From Chryseobacterium sp. E1 (lineage in GTDB: Bacteria > Bacteroidota > Bacteroidia > Flavobacteriales > Weeksellaceae), in contig CP078104.1 in NCBI GenBank assembly GCA_019203745.1, positions 4,278,001 to 4,342,000 on the forward strand: a stretch of 64,000 nt of DNA, given 5' to 3'. Every line of letters begins with the position of its first letter. Within the stretch, counting starts at the first letter, position 1. A program made the position numbers and the translations under genes. Shown here one piece after another: positions 42,037-51,770 of this stretch. The notes beneath the pieces were generated by a model, which was not told where the DNA came from, did no database searches, and worked only from the letters and a program-made list of their open reading frames with translations.

Positions 42037-44018
42037 ATGACATTTCAGGAACAAATTCAACAGGGGATCCCTCAACAGCTGCCACAGCCTAAGCCATATG
42101 AAACAAATATCAACCATGCTCCGAAGCGTAAAGAGATTTTAGGAGAAGAAGAAAAAAACTGGCATTGAAGAATGCTTTACGTTATTTCGATCCTAAATTT
42201 CATGCAGAGCTGATTCCTGAATTTAAGCAGGAACTGGAAGACTACGGAAGAATTTATATGTATCGTTTCCGTCCGGATTATGAAATGAAGGCAAGACCAA
42301 TCACCGACTATCCGGGAAAATCTGAACAGGCTAAAGCAATTATGCTGATGATCCAGAACAATCTGGATTATGCAGTAGCGCAGCATCCTCATGAATTGAT
42401 TACTTACGGTGGAAATGGTGCCGTATTCTCCAACTGGGCACAGTATCTCCTGACGATGAAGTATCTGTCTGAAATGAGTGATGAACAGACACTGGTAATG
42501 TATTCAGGGCACCCGATGGGTCTGTTTCCTTCACATAAAGATGCTCCGAGAGTAGTGGTAACCAACGGTATGATGATTCCAAATTACTCAAAACCGGATG
42601 ATTGGGAAAAATTCAATGCGCTTGGAGTAACCCAGTATGGGCAGATGACAGGGAAGCTATATGTATATTGGCCCTCAGGGAATTGTTCATGGAACAACAA
42701 TTACAGCTTTAAATGCCTTCAGGAAGATTAAAAAGAACCGAAAGGAGGCCTTTTTGTAACCTCAGGATTAGGAGGGATGAGTGGTGCCCAGCCAAAAGCA
42801 GGAAATATTGCAGGTTGTGTTACCGTATGTGCGGAAGTAAATCCAAAAATAACAAAGATCCGTCACGACCAGAAGTGGGTGAATGAGATCCATGAAGACC
42901 TTGATGCACTGGTAAAGAGAGTAAGGGAAGCACAGGAAAATAAAGAAACGGTTTCTTTGGCTTACCTTGGAAATATTGTTGATGTTTGGGAGAAATTTGA
43001 TCAGGAAGACCTGAGAATTGATATCGGTTCAGACCAGACTTCACTTCACAACCCTTGGGCTGGTGGATATTATCCTGTAGGCCAGAGTTTTGAGGAATCT
43101 AATAAAATGATGTCTGAAGATCCTGAGCTATTTAAAGAAAAAGTTCAGGAAACTTTAAGAAGACACGCTGCAGCAATCAACAGGCATACAGAAAAAGGGA
43201 CCTATTTCTTCGACTATGGGAATGCTTTCTTACTGGAAGCTTCCAGAGCGGGAGCTGATGTAATGGCAGACAATCCTACTTTGGGCAGGGAGTTCAAATA
43301 TCCAAGCTATGTTCAGGATATTATGGGGCCTATGTGTTTTGATTATGGCTTTGGGCCCTTCCGTTGGGTGTGTACAAGCGGAACACCGGAAGATCTGAAG
43401 AAAACTGATGATATCGCATGCGCTGTACTGGAAGAGATGATCAAAAGCTCGCCTGAAGAAATTCAGCAGCAGATGAAAGATAATATCCAATGGATCAAAG
43501 GAGCACAGGAAAACAAACTTGTAGTAGGTTCGCAGGCGAGAATCCTTTATGCTGATGCAGAGGGAAGAATGAAGATTGCAGAAGCTTTCAACAAAGCCAT
43601 TAAAAATGGAGAAATTGGTCCTGTAGTATTGGGAAGAGACCATCATGATGTTTCGGGTACGGATTCTCCTTACAGGGAAACGTCCAATATCTATGACGGG
43701 TCAAGATTTACAGCAGATATGGCCATTCACAATGTGATCGGTGACAGTTTCCGTGGGGCAACCTGGGTTTCCATCCATAATGGAGGCGGAGTAGGCTGGG
43801 GAGAAGTGATCAACGGTGGTTTCGGGATGTTGCTGGACGGAAGTGATGATGCCGACAGAAGACTGAAGTCTATGCTGTTCTGGGATGTAAACAACGGAAT
43901 CTCAAGAAGAAGCTGGGCAAGAAATGAAGGCGCTATCTTTGCGATCAAAAGAGCAATGGAGGCAGAACCGAATTTAAAAGTGACCCTTCCGAACCTTGTA
44001 GATGAAAATTTACTGTAA
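42037..44018 (+). CDS. hutU: Urocanate hydratase
   Basis: About 662 residues, the longer form of the family. Second step of histidine breakdown, hydrating urocanate with a tightly bound NAD. ATG 42037 (MTFQEQIQQGIPQQL). Motifs: YGGNGAVFSNWAQYLLTM, SGHPMGLFPS, NAD-binding GLGGMSGAQPKAGNIAGC, DIGSDQTSLHNPW, and the active-site Cys in FGPFRWVCTSG. Breaks near 42158 (A7, needs A8, restoring EEEKKLALKN), about 42650 (restoring SYMYIGPQGIVHGTT) and 42735. No hutH, hutI or hutG is nearby; a Crp-like gene follows at once. Confidence 0.96.
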
Positions 44019-44055
44019 TTCATAAAAATCAGCTTTGGCAACGATCAACAAAAAA

Positions 44056-44576
44056 ATGTTTTCGCATCTCAATGTAGAGGATGATGATCCTGTATGGGAG
44101 AAGTTTGCTGAGGTTGAATTTCCAAAGAAAAATATATTTACGGATCATAAAGCCTATCTTCTTGAGGATGGGCTTGTCCGTAAATATTATATCAACAGCA
44201 CATCGGATATTGATACTGAAATCTGTGCAGAATTCTATTTTCCCGGAGATATTTTTACCGTTGAAGAAAAAAGCTCCGATACCGTTTACGAGTCTATCAA
44301 TAAAGGTCTGGCGTGGGAAATCACTCTGGATGAGGTGAAAAATCTGTTCGCTGTAAACCCGCACTGCCGTTTCGTGCAGAACTACTATCTGAGCAGAAAG
44401 CTCAATGCAGCGATGAAAGGGAAATGCTCCTGCTGAAAAACACTCCGCAGGATCTCTATGAATACCTTCTGAAGAACAAACCCCATTACATTCAAAATAT
44501 TCCACTGAAATACCTTGCCTCTTATATCGGGATTACGCCTATCTCTTTAAGCAGAATAAGAAAAAGAATTTTGTAA
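44056..44576 (+). CDS. Crp/Fnr-family transcriptional regulator
   Basis: About 174 residues, ATG 44056 preferred over a TTG 21 bases upstream. Cyclic-nucleotide-binding-like N-terminus (LLEDGLVRKYYINSTSD, AEFYFPGDIFTVEEKSS) and a short C-terminal helix-turn-helix reading IPLKYLASYIGITPISLSRIRKR after a break near 44420 that restores LKNTPQDLYEYLLK. It is 37 bases downstream of hutU on the same strand and may be cotranscribed. Whether it controls histidine use is speculative. Confidence 0.8.
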
Positions 44577-44968
44577 GAAGCTGGAAATTTGAAGATAATA
44601 AAAGAAGTTACTAAGACTATATTATCTTGCTGAGTTTTTTAAAAAACAAAGTTTCAATTTTAAATCCACATTATTTTAAGCGAGCAAATGATGGCTCGAT
44701 TTTCAATCGATTTGATGAAGCGTACTTTTACCATTAGCTTAGACAACAGCTTTGCCGCCTTCTTTGCCCCTTAGAATCTGCAGTTAATAAATAAAAATTT
44801 TGCGTTTATAAATCTTTTTAATTCAAAGAAAAGACAATAGAAACTGTAGAGAAATAATCAACTTTCATCTTCCATCCTCCGGCTCCCATCCTCAAAACAT
44901 TCTCATTAATTATCTTATGTTTATTGACTGACCCTCCAAAAGTCTTTTCCTTTGCTGAAAAAAGAATT
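44577..44968. other. Intergenic region with no gene
   Basis: 392 bases. Contains AATGATGGCTCGATTTTCAA-type and CTTTGCCGCCTTCTTTGCC stretches that look like degraded dispersed repeat or an old gene, but no ORF or hairpin I can support. Confidence 0.35.
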
Positions 44969-45751
44969 ATGGAAATACAGAAATTAAACTGGGCGGGCCT
45001 TAAGCTTACTTCACAAAATAAAACGATCTTAATAGATGCTGTAGAAGATTACTCTTACTATAAACCCGTTTTAGGTGATGCCGTAGAGAATCTTATAGAG
45101 TTTTCAGATCATGTACAGGCAGATTACATTCTGTTTACGCATATGCATCTCGATCATTTTGATAAAGGAGTCATCCGGAAATGTTTAAAGAAAGGCGGAA
45201 AGCTGATTGTATACAAAGGGCTTGAAGCTGTGGTAAGAAAAATTTTGGGTGAGGTGGAGATCATTGTTCTTGATCTTAATGAAACCTTTACAGAAAACAA
45301 TATCACTTTCAAACCTGCATTTGCCATGGATGGAGTGGGGGAAATACAGTCTTCCTGGATTGTAGATGATGGAAAAACAAAGATCTTCCATGGTGGAGAT
45401 ACCATCTGGCATAATCAGTTCTGGAAGTTGGGAAAAGAAAACGAGAATATCGATTATGCATTTTTACCGGTGAACGGAGTCGTTGTCAATTTTGAAATCA
45501 TAGGCCTTGAATATAGTCCTGTTCCAGCTTCCCTCAATCTCAAAGAAGCTTTTGCTGCAGCTCATCTTCTGCATGCCAGAAAGCTGATACCCATCCATTA
45601 CGGATTGTTTGTTCATGAGAAATTTTATGTTCCTCAGGTATTTGATGATCAGGATTTGAAAGATATTTCAGAGGAAGTAGGACAGGAGTATATGATTTTA
45701 AAAGATGGAGCGGTGCTGATAGAATCTAGCAACAATAGAAACGGGCTTTAG
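44969..45751 (+). CDS. MBL-fold metallo-hydrolase (UlaG-like)
   Basis: About 260 residues, intact. ATG 44969 (MEIQKLNWAGLKL) chosen because the fold begins there; codons back to 44924 are not conserved-looking. Zinc motif HMHLDH in ILFTHMHLDHFDKG, then HGGDTIWHNQFW with the bridging Asp and IPIHYGLF with a final His. No signal peptide, so cytoplasmic. Members hydrolyse phosphodiesters, lactones or acyl phosphates. Followed by a REP-like repeat. Confidence 0.85.
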   Translation: MEIQKLNWAGLKLTSQNKTILIDAVEDYSYYKPVLGDAVENLIEFSDHVQADYILFTHMHLDHFDKGVIRKCLKKGGKLIVYKGLEAVVRKILGEVEIIVLDLNETFTENNITFKPAFAMDGVGEIQSSWIVDDGKTKIFHGGDTIWHNQFWKLGKENENIDYAFLPVNGVVVNFEIIGLEYSPVPASLNLKEAFAAAHLLHARKLIPIHYGLFVHEKFYVPQVFDDQDLKDISEEVGQEYMILKDGAVLIESSNNRNGL

Positions 45752-45800
45752 CCTGTTTTCTTTGATAATAAAGCAAATGGCTTCAGCCGAAATTTACAAT
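45731..45800. repeat. REP-like repeat (CGGGCTTTAGCC family)
   Basis: AGAAACGGGCTTTAGCCTG overlaps the MBL gene's 3' end, and GGCTTCAGCCGAAATTT follows about 30 bases later. Same composite structure as at 32626-32755. Confidence 0.7.
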
Positions 45801-45872
45801 TCCTCAGAAATTTTGAAACCTCTTCTGAAAAAATCTAATTTTTTAATAAATTGTACCTATATTTTATAAGAT

Positions 45873-46418
45873 ATGTTGTCACCTGAAACTTTACAAAAAC
45901 TCATACGTATCAGTACAATCATTACAATAAAGCGGGATGATCATTTTGTAAAAGAGGATGATATCTGCAGATATATTGGTATTGTAAAAAGCGGCACTTT
46001 ATATTCTTATTTTGAAGATTCCGATGCGAATACGCTGGTGAATGAACTGTATAGTAAGCAGTCTGTCATCACATCCTATAGAAGTTTTTTATATGAAATT
46101 CCGTCACCTGCTTATATAAAGGCCTATTCAGATGCAGAAATTTATGCAGTTGAAAAGAGCGTTTACAGGGAACTTATGCAGTATCAGGAATGGGCTTTAA
46201 TCTTCAAAGAGATTTCAGATGAACTGTTTACCAATAAATGTTTTAAAGAAACCTCATTGATTAAGCTAAAAGCAAGAGAACGTTATCTGGCATTGATGCA
46301 GAATAGGCCTCGCCTCGAACAGGATTTTCCACAGCATCTTATAGCATCGTATCTTAAAATTCGTCCTGAGACTTTATCCCGAATTAAAAGTCTTGATCTA
46401 CATCAAGGTCATAAATGA
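45873..46418 (+). CDS. Crp/Fnr-family transcriptional regulator
   Basis: 181 residues, intact. N-terminal sensor fold with YIGIVKSGTLYSYFEDSD and SKQSVITSYRSFL, C-terminal recognition region LIASYLKIRPETLSRIKSL. The DNA-binding helix is short, like many Bacteroidota Crp-like proteins that have lost cAMP contacts. A tautomerase gene and a cupin gene follow on the same strand, so it may control them. Confidence 0.85.
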   Translation: MLSPETLQKLIRISTIITIKRDDHFVKEDDICRYIGIVKSGTLYSYFEDSDANTLVNELYSKQSVITSYRSFLYEIPSPAYIKAYSDAEIYAVEKSVYRELMQYQEWALIFKEISDELFTNKCFKETSLIKLKARERYLALMQNRPRLEQDFPQHLIASYLKIRPETLSRIKSLDLHQGHK

Positions 46419-46462
46419 TTTTTCCTGCTGATTTTTGTATTGTAACAAAATAACATAATACA

Positions 46463-46852
46463 ATGCCTTTAATCAGAATTACTTTATCAGAGAGTTACTC
46501 TCAGGAAGTGTGTGAAAGAATTTCAAGGTCACTTCATAATGCAATGACCCAAGAATTTAATGTTCCGCAAGATGATTACTTTCATATTATTGAGCGGATA
46601 AATTCGTCCCAAATCTTTTTTCCGGACGAATATTTGGGGATGAAACATGACGCAGGAATTATATTTATTCAGATCGTGGCTGCAGCTGGCAGACCCAGAG
46701 AGCGAAAGCAGAAACTGTATAAGAGCATTACCGAAGGAATTTCGGTTTCTACGGGCATCAACCCACAGAACATTATTATCACTTTACTTGAAACCTCCAA
46801 AGAAAACTGGTCATTTGGTAATGGTGAACTGCAAAACTTTAATCATATATAA
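46463..46852 (+). CDS. Tautomerase-family protein (4-oxalocrotonate tautomerase-like)
   Basis: 129 residues, intact. The catalytic Pro is present directly after the initiator Met (MPLIRITLSESYSQE). Further family-like features are FNVPQDDYFHIIERI and a C-terminal NPQNIIITLLETSKENWSFG. The length is about twice a 4-OT subunit, matching the fused two-motif type. Separated by one base from the cupin gene. Confidence 0.82.
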   Translation: MPLIRITLSESYSQEVCERISRSLHNAMTQEFNVPQDDYFHIIERINSSQIFFPDEYLGMKHDAGIIFIQIVAAAGRPRERKQKLYKSITEGISVSTGINPQNIIITLLETSKENWSFGNGELQNFNHI

Positions 46853-46853
46853 A

Positions 46854-47262
46854 ATGGTAGAAATTGTGCATACAGAGCAACTGCTTCAAAGTTGTATAGA
46901 GGATCAGGAAATAAATCAAAAAGTGGTTTTTCTCACCGGGAATGATGATAATGCCTTTTTATGATTGAACTCCAACCCAATAAAACATTACCAGCCCATT
47001 ATCATAAAGAAAAAATTGAGATCTATTATATTCTGAAAGGGCAGGGAAGAATTATTACTGGTGAATTTAAAAATAGAGAAGTATTAAACCAATATGCTCA
47101 AAATGTAGAAAAAGGAGATACATTTTCAATAAAACCCAATTGGGTACACAAATTACTAATATAGGGAAGGAAGCTCTTTTGATTTTAGCTTCAGCTCCAA
47201 AAAATCATGGTGATAAAGATAGATATTTTGTAGAATTGACACCCAATAATGATGACAAATAG
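46854..47262 (+). CDS. Cupin-domain protein, frame broken
   Basis: About 136 residues. ATG 46854 (MVEIVHTEQLLQ). The cupin core has metal-binding His and Glu in LPAHYHKEKIEIYYILKGQG and the second motif in GDTFSIKPNWVH. Breaks near 46955 and 47145, after which the frame continues TNIGKEALLILASAPK to TAG 47260. Likely a small metal-dependent isomerase or binding protein that works with the adjacent tautomerase. Confidence 0.75.
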
Positions 47263-47282
47263 AAAAATTCTGCTTGTTTTTC

Positions 47283-47345
47283 AGTGTTCAATTTTATCGG
47301 AGATAAAATCTTTGCGCCTTAAAGCGGTGTTTCTTTATATTACTT
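47283..47345. repeat. Fragment of the dispersed 194-bp repeat family
   Basis: Shares TCAATTTTATCGGAGATAAA and the following ATCTTTGCGCCTTAAA-like segment with the second copy of the 194-bp unit near 13448. Lies just after the cupin gene. Confidence 0.65.
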
Positions 47346-47374
47346 GCGTCTTTGCGATTTCCAACCATAACATA

Positions 47375-47403
47375 AAAAACTCAGCACATTGCTGAGTTTT
47401 TTT
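47375..47403. terminator. Bidirectional intrinsic terminator
   Basis: Stem AACTCAGCA / TGCTGAGTT with A run before and T run after, between the cupin gene and the convergent HTH gene, whose stop it touches. Confidence 0.85.
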
Positions 47404-47798
47404 ATCTCTTCTTAAAAGTTTTTATTTCTTCCTGCAACCTTTGGTTTTCCTTTTCAGATGCTCTATAAAGTCTCTCTGATTTTCCAGAAGAAATTCGGGA
47501 ATATTACAGTAATAATTTCCACTTACTGTTCCAATTTCATTATTACTTAAGGTTCCAATATTATTGCTATTAGTATTATTTTCAAAATGATTAACCTGTT
47601 TAGCTTCCTCTTCTTCATAGATTTCCTCTAAAGGAACTTCCAGGAAATGGGCAAGTTTTTCCCATTCTTCTTTTCTTATAGCCACATCTCCGCTTTCTTT
47701 TCTGCTGTAGTTAGAGACATCTGTAGCAATGAAATCAGCAACCTGCTGCTGAGTGAAGCCTTTTCTTTTTCTTACGCTGCGTAGTTTTTCTTTTGCAT
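47402..47798 (-). CDS. XRE-type helix-turn-helix regulator with coiled-coil tail
   Basis: About 131 residues. ATG 47798 chosen by repairing an A4 run to A5, giving MQKEKLRSVRKRKGFTQQQ. The HTH spans KGFTQQQVADFIATDVSNYSR, then EEWEKLAHFLEVPLEEIYEE. A linker rich in Asn, Ser and Gly (NTNSNNIGTLSNNEIGTV) leads to a C-terminal helix; another A4 to A5 repair near 47453 turns the tail into ENQRLQEEIKTFKKR, a coiled coil. Target unknown; transcribed towards the cupin gene. Confidence 0.75.
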
Positions 47799-47990
47799 GA
47801 CCCGTATTTTCTACAAATATGCAAAATATTACCCAAAAAAAAACAATCAATTTTGAAAGGGATATGAATAATAAAAAAATGGAACATTTTATTGGTTGTT
47901 GGTTATCAGTTATAGGAAATTGCAAGGGGATGCAAACGTCTTTCCAACCTTTTTCATCCCGGGAGCATCTTTATAAGTAAAAGAGATCCT

Positions 47991-48560
47991 ATGAAAATTA
48001 TAATACCAAAACCCTGTCATGAGAACTGGGAAAATATGACAGAAGATGAAAGAGGAAAATTCTGCAGTGTATGTTCTAAAACGGTCCACGATTTTACTGC
48101 CTCCTCAGACGAAGAACTCATCAATAGCTTGGGTTCAGGCCAAAATATATGTGGAAGATTCCGGGAAGATCAGTTGGGACGAAATCTGAACCTTTCACTT
48201 ACAGGCAAGCTGGCAATGGGATTGCTGATTGCCGGTGGAGCTTTAGGGACTGTCAATGCACAGGAAGCTAAACCACAGGAGATAAAAACTACAGAACTTC
48301 CAAGGATAACAGGTAAAGTTGCAGTTGATGAAACAGTTTATAGAAGTGAATCATTCAGGATAGGAGCTTCAGTTTCAAAACCGCCAGAAAGAGCTATGGT
48401 TGTGTTGAATGGCAAGAGGGTTTCAGAAGATAAGTTAAAGGCATTAAAATCTGAAGATATAAAAACAATCAATACGCTTTCCTCTAAAGAGGCAATGCGA
48501 CAATACGGTAAAGCAGGTAAAAACGGAGCTATTATAGTGACAACCAAAAAGAAAAGATAA
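47991..48560 (+). CDS. Uncharacterised protein: Cys-motif N-terminus, one membrane helix, TonB-plug-like C-terminus
   Basis: 189 residues, intact. N-terminal cytoplasmic-looking motif KPCHENWENM ... GKFCSVCSKTVHDFT with a likely zinc-binding CxxC. A hydrophobic helix KLAMGLLIAGGALGTVNAQ follows at about residue 78. The outer part ends with INTLSSKEAMRQYGKAGKNG and AIIVTTKKK, which copies the plug motif of SusC-type receptors. Proteins with this architecture occur in Bacteroidota; their job is not known to me. The plug-like tail may interact with TonB-dependent machinery. Confidence 0.75.
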   Translation: MKIIIPKPCHENWENMTEDERGKFCSVCSKTVHDFTASSDEELINSLGSGQNICGRFREDQLGRNLNLSLTGKLAMGLLIAGGALGTVNAQEAKPQEIKTTELPRITGKVAVDETVYRSESFRIGASVSKPPERAMVVLNGKRVSEDKLKALKSEDIKTINTLSSKEAMRQYGKAGKNGAIIVTTKKKR

Positions 48561-48592
48561 CCGCATCATCGGAAAACGTTGAGAATTAAGAA

Positions 48593-48620
48593 TCAAAACC
48601 TGCCGATCGGCAGGTTTTGA
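48593..48620. terminator. Palindromic terminator
   Basis: A perfect 28-base palindrome centred on CCGATCGG with AAAA and TTTT ends; ends the 47991 gene. Confidence 0.85.
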
Positions 48621-48683
48621 CATTTTTATGATTGCTCAGGTATTTTGAAATGATATTTGCTGATTTTTCAGTTTGTCATAAAA

Positions 48684-48714
48684 TAGCTCCGGCGATCAAA
48701 GATCGCCGGAGCTA
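48684..48714 (-). terminator. Strong hairpin terminator of tpx
   Basis: Perfect 14-bp stem TAGCTCCGGCGATC / GATCGCCGGAGCTA with AAA loop, downstream of tpx on the minus strand. On that strand it is followed by a moderately T-rich tail. Confidence 0.8.
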
Positions 48715-48737
48715 TTAAAATATTTTAAAACAAAAAC

Positions 48738-49310
48738 CTATGATTTCACCGCTGCAATAGCCGCATCATAATTCGGTTCCTGTGAAATATCCGGAACCTG
48801 TTCCTCATAGATTATTTTTCCTGAAGGATCTATGACAACAACAGCTCTGCTCAGCAGCCCTTTCATGGATGAATCTATCATTTCCACCCCATAGTTCCAC
48901 CCGAAATCGGATCGGAAATCTGAAAGCATCACTACATTTTTGATCCCTTCTGCACCACAGAACCTTTTCTGGGCAAATGGTAAATCTTTGGAAATACAAA
49001 GTACCACCGTATTGGGAAGGTTGCCTGCCTCTTCATTGAAATGATGTACAGAGGCTGAGCAAACTCCTGTATCTACACTTGGAAAGATATTCAGGATGAC
49101 ATATCTGCCTTTGTAGGAATCCAGGGTCTGATCATTCATATTGACGTCTGTAAGGGTAAATTTAGGGGCCGGTTTATTGATCGCCGGTAAATGGGAATAA
49201 GTACGTACTGGTTCTCCCCGCATCAAAACCGTATTGGGGGCTTTGGTATTTTGGGCGAAAGCCGTTGCAGAAAAGAATAATAGTGTACTGAAAACTAGTT
49301 TTGAAAACAT
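48738..49310 (-). CDS. tpx: Thiol peroxidase with signal peptide
   Basis: 190 residues, intact. Signal peptide MFSKLVFSTLLFFSATAFAQ, then the Tpx peroxiredoxin: LTDVNMNDQTLDSYKGR, peroxidatic Cys in FPSVDTGVCSASVHHFNEEA, resolving Cys in KRFCGAEGIKNVVMLSDFR. Canonical Tpx is cytosolic and about 165 residues; the extra N-terminus here predicts a periplasmic enzyme. It reduces lipid and other hydroperoxides. A minus-strand -7 box lies just upstream. Confidence 0.92.
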   Translation of the reverse strand: MFSKLVFSTLLFFSATAFAQNTKAPNTVLMRGEPVRTYSHLPAINKPAPKFTLTDVNMNDQTLDSYKGRYVILNIFPSVDTGVCSASVHHFNEEAGNLPNTVVLCISKDLPFAQKRFCGAEGIKNVVMLSDFRSDFGWNYGVEMIDSSMKGLLSRAVVVIDPSGKIIYEEQVPDISQEPNYDAAIAAVKS

Positions 49311-49327
49311 GAAAATTTATTTTTAAA

Positions 49328-49335
49328 CAAAATTA
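49328..49335 (-). promoter_or_regulatory. Promoter -7 element of tpx
   Basis: On the minus strand reads TAATTTTG, a TAnnTTTG match, 17 bases ahead of the tpx start. Confidence 0.5.
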
Positions 49336-49475
49336 TTTTTTTTCAGGAGCTGGGGTTAATTTTTGTTTAAATAGAATAAATCTATTAACAGGCTGTTTCA
49401 TTCCATCTATTTTACATCTACCTTTATATAATCAAATCCTGATCAGTCTTATTATATAAAAAAACAGAAAAACTT

Positions 49476-51044
49476 ATGAGTTCAGAAAATACAGCATCAT
49501 TTCATGATATTTTTAAAAGCGAAAACGAAATTCCTGAAGAATTCAAAGTTCCGGAAATCCATCAGAAGGTATATCTTCTCAATGGCGAGCTGGTAGAATG
49601 GAAAGGAGAAACTCAGAATATCTATTCTCCGGTATGCATTCCTACACAAAACGGATTGAGAGAAAATTATTGGGAAGCATTCCGAATATTGGCCCGGAAG
49701 AAGCGATGGAAGTTCTGGAAGCATGTGTGAAAGCTTATGACAATGGCCTGGGAGAATGGCCCACCATGTCTGTGGAAGGAAGAATAAAATGTATGCAGAA
49801 ATTTGTGTACCTGATGATCCGGGAGCGTGACCTGATCATTAAGCTGCTGATGTGGGAAATTGGTAAAACACTGGCAGATTCTACAAAAGAATTTGACCGT
49901 ACAGTAGATTATATCAATCAGACCATTGATGCTTTAAAAGATCTGGACAGAGAGTCTTCCCGTTTCCAGCAGGCAGAAGGTACCATTGCACAGATCAGAA
50001 GAGCTCCGCTTGGGGTGGTGCTGAGTATGGGACCATTCAACTATCCTTTGAATGAGATTTTTACCACACTGATCCCTGCGCTCATCATGGGAAATACCAT
50101 TTTGTTTAAACTTCCTAAACACGGAGTATTGGCACATTATCCTTTGTTGAATGCCTTCAAAGAAGCTTTTCCCAAAGGAACTGTAAATACGCTGTATGGA
50201 AAAGGTTCGGAAATTATCACTCCGATCATGGAAAGCGGAAAAGTGAATGTACTGGCCTTTATCGGGTCCAGTAAAGTTGCCAATGGATTGAAGAAGCTGC
50301 ATCCGAAAGTAAACCGCTTACGGGCAATCCTGAGCCTGGACGCCAAAAATGCAGCCATTGTCACAAAAATGCCAACCTGGATGTGGCGGTAAGTGAATGT
50401 ATTCTGGGATCGCTTTCTTTTAACGGTCAGCGTTGTACAGCTTTGAAACTGATATTTGTACAGAAAGAAATTGCTTTAGAATTTACAGAAAAGCTGAGTG
50501 CTGCTGTCTCTGCCCTTAAAGGAGGACTGCCATGGGAAAAAGATGTGAAAGTAACTCCGCTTCCGGAAGTGAATAAACCTCCTTATTTAAAAGAATGTAT
50601 TGAAGATGCACTGGCGAAAGGAGCTGCAGTACTGAATAAAAACGGAGGTATACGGAAGAGTCTTTCGTGTTCCCGGCTGTAGTGTATCCGGTAAACAATG
50701 AGATGAAACTGTATCATGAGGAACAGTTTGGGCCGGTAATTCCTGTTGTTCCGTTTGAAGATATTGAAGAGCCGATAGACTATCAGGTCAATGCATCCCA
50801 CGGAATGCAGGTGAGTATTTTCAGTGAAGATCCGCAGGAAGTAGCCAGATTGATCGATCCGTTTGTGAATCTTGTAAGCCGTGTGAATATCAACTGCCAG
50901 GCTCAGCGTGGCCCGGATGTATTTCCGTTCACCGGCCGCAAAGACAGTGCAGAAGGCACACTTTCTGTTTTTGATGCACTCCGTTCATTTTCCATCAGAT
51001 CTTTGGTGGCTGCAAAGCTGACGGAATCAACAAAACACTATTAA
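49476..51044 (+). CDS. Aldehyde dehydrogenase, GapN-like (NADP-dependent glyceraldehyde-3-phosphate dehydrogenase type)
   Basis: About 520 residues. NADP-binding region with PLGVVLSMGPFNYPLNEIFT and FKLPKHGVLAHYPLL, then FIGSSKVANGL, the catalytic Cys in SFNGQRCTALK, and C-terminal HEEQFGPVIPVVPFED and PDVFPFTGRKDSAEGTLSV. The latter, with SRVNINCQAQRGPD, matches the GapN branch. Breaks near 49665, 50375, 50545-50660. Odd point: the segment where the catalytic Glu (ELGGK) is expected reads LSLDAKNAAIV, without the Glu. Non-phosphorylating oxidation of glyceraldehyde-3-phosphate is the family role; the changed motif makes this less certain. Confidence 0.85.
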
Positions 51045-51251
51045 ATACCATCGTCAGAGAACATGATTCCAACTTTTTAAGTACCGATTATATTTTTTAA
51101 TACCCATCCATAGTGTATTTAACATAAAATAAAAATCCTAATAAACTTCTTTGTTTTTTAGGGATTTATTAAATTTATACCTTAAGATTGATACTTTTTA
51201 TAAATAAGGTAATGTTTTTGTAAATATTACTAAAGGATTAGTGTATACCCC

Positions 51252-51761
51252 ATGTCTTCACTGGAAAAAGAATTTTTAGAGAAAATTGAAAAGCACAAAG
51301 GTGTTGTTTTCAAGATCTCTAAAATGTATATGGATAATAAAGATGATCAGAATGACCTCTATCAGGAGATCATTTACCAGGCCTGGAAGTCATACGGTGA
51401 TTTTCAAAAGAGAAGTGATTTCTCTACATGGTTGTACCGTACTGCACTCAATACTGCAATTGTCTTTCTGCGAAGCGAAAAAAACGTAGTTTTATCAGGA
51501 ATCAGGATATTGACGGATTGAGTACTGCACAGGAACCTTACAATGATACGGATGATAAAAACATGAAGCTGATGTTTGACGCAATTCATCAATTGAGCCC
51601 CATTGATAAAGCCCTGATTTTTTTCTTCCTGGAAGACTTTCCCGGGAAAAATTGCTGTTCAGTTAGGAATTACTGAGGTGAATGCAAGGGTAAAGCTTAA
51701 AAGAGCAAAAGAAAAGCTAAAGGAGATCATTGTGAAACAACAAAAAGCAAACACAAATTAA
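51252..51761 (+). CDS. ECF-type RNA polymerase sigma factor (module 1)
   Basis: About 170 residues. Region 2: KHKGVVFKISKMYM, DQNDLYQEIIYQAW and RSDFSTWLYRTALNTAI. Region 4: LSPIDKALIFFFLEDFPGKKIAVQLGI then VNARVKLKRAKEKLKEI. Breaks near 51478 and 51650 lie between and within region 4. It is 9 bases before a membrane-protein gene, and the pair is duplicated at 52985-54096. Confidence 0.88.
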
Positions 51762-51770
51762 AACACAATA

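Noticed and set aside
44577..44968. Decayed gene in the intergenic gap
   Set aside because: Short protein-like stretches appear, but no frame stays open and no family motif is visible even allowing for indels.
45873..47262. Phage or integrative element carrying regulator, tautomerase and cupin
   Set aside because: No integrase, attachment-site duplication or compositional change was seen around it.
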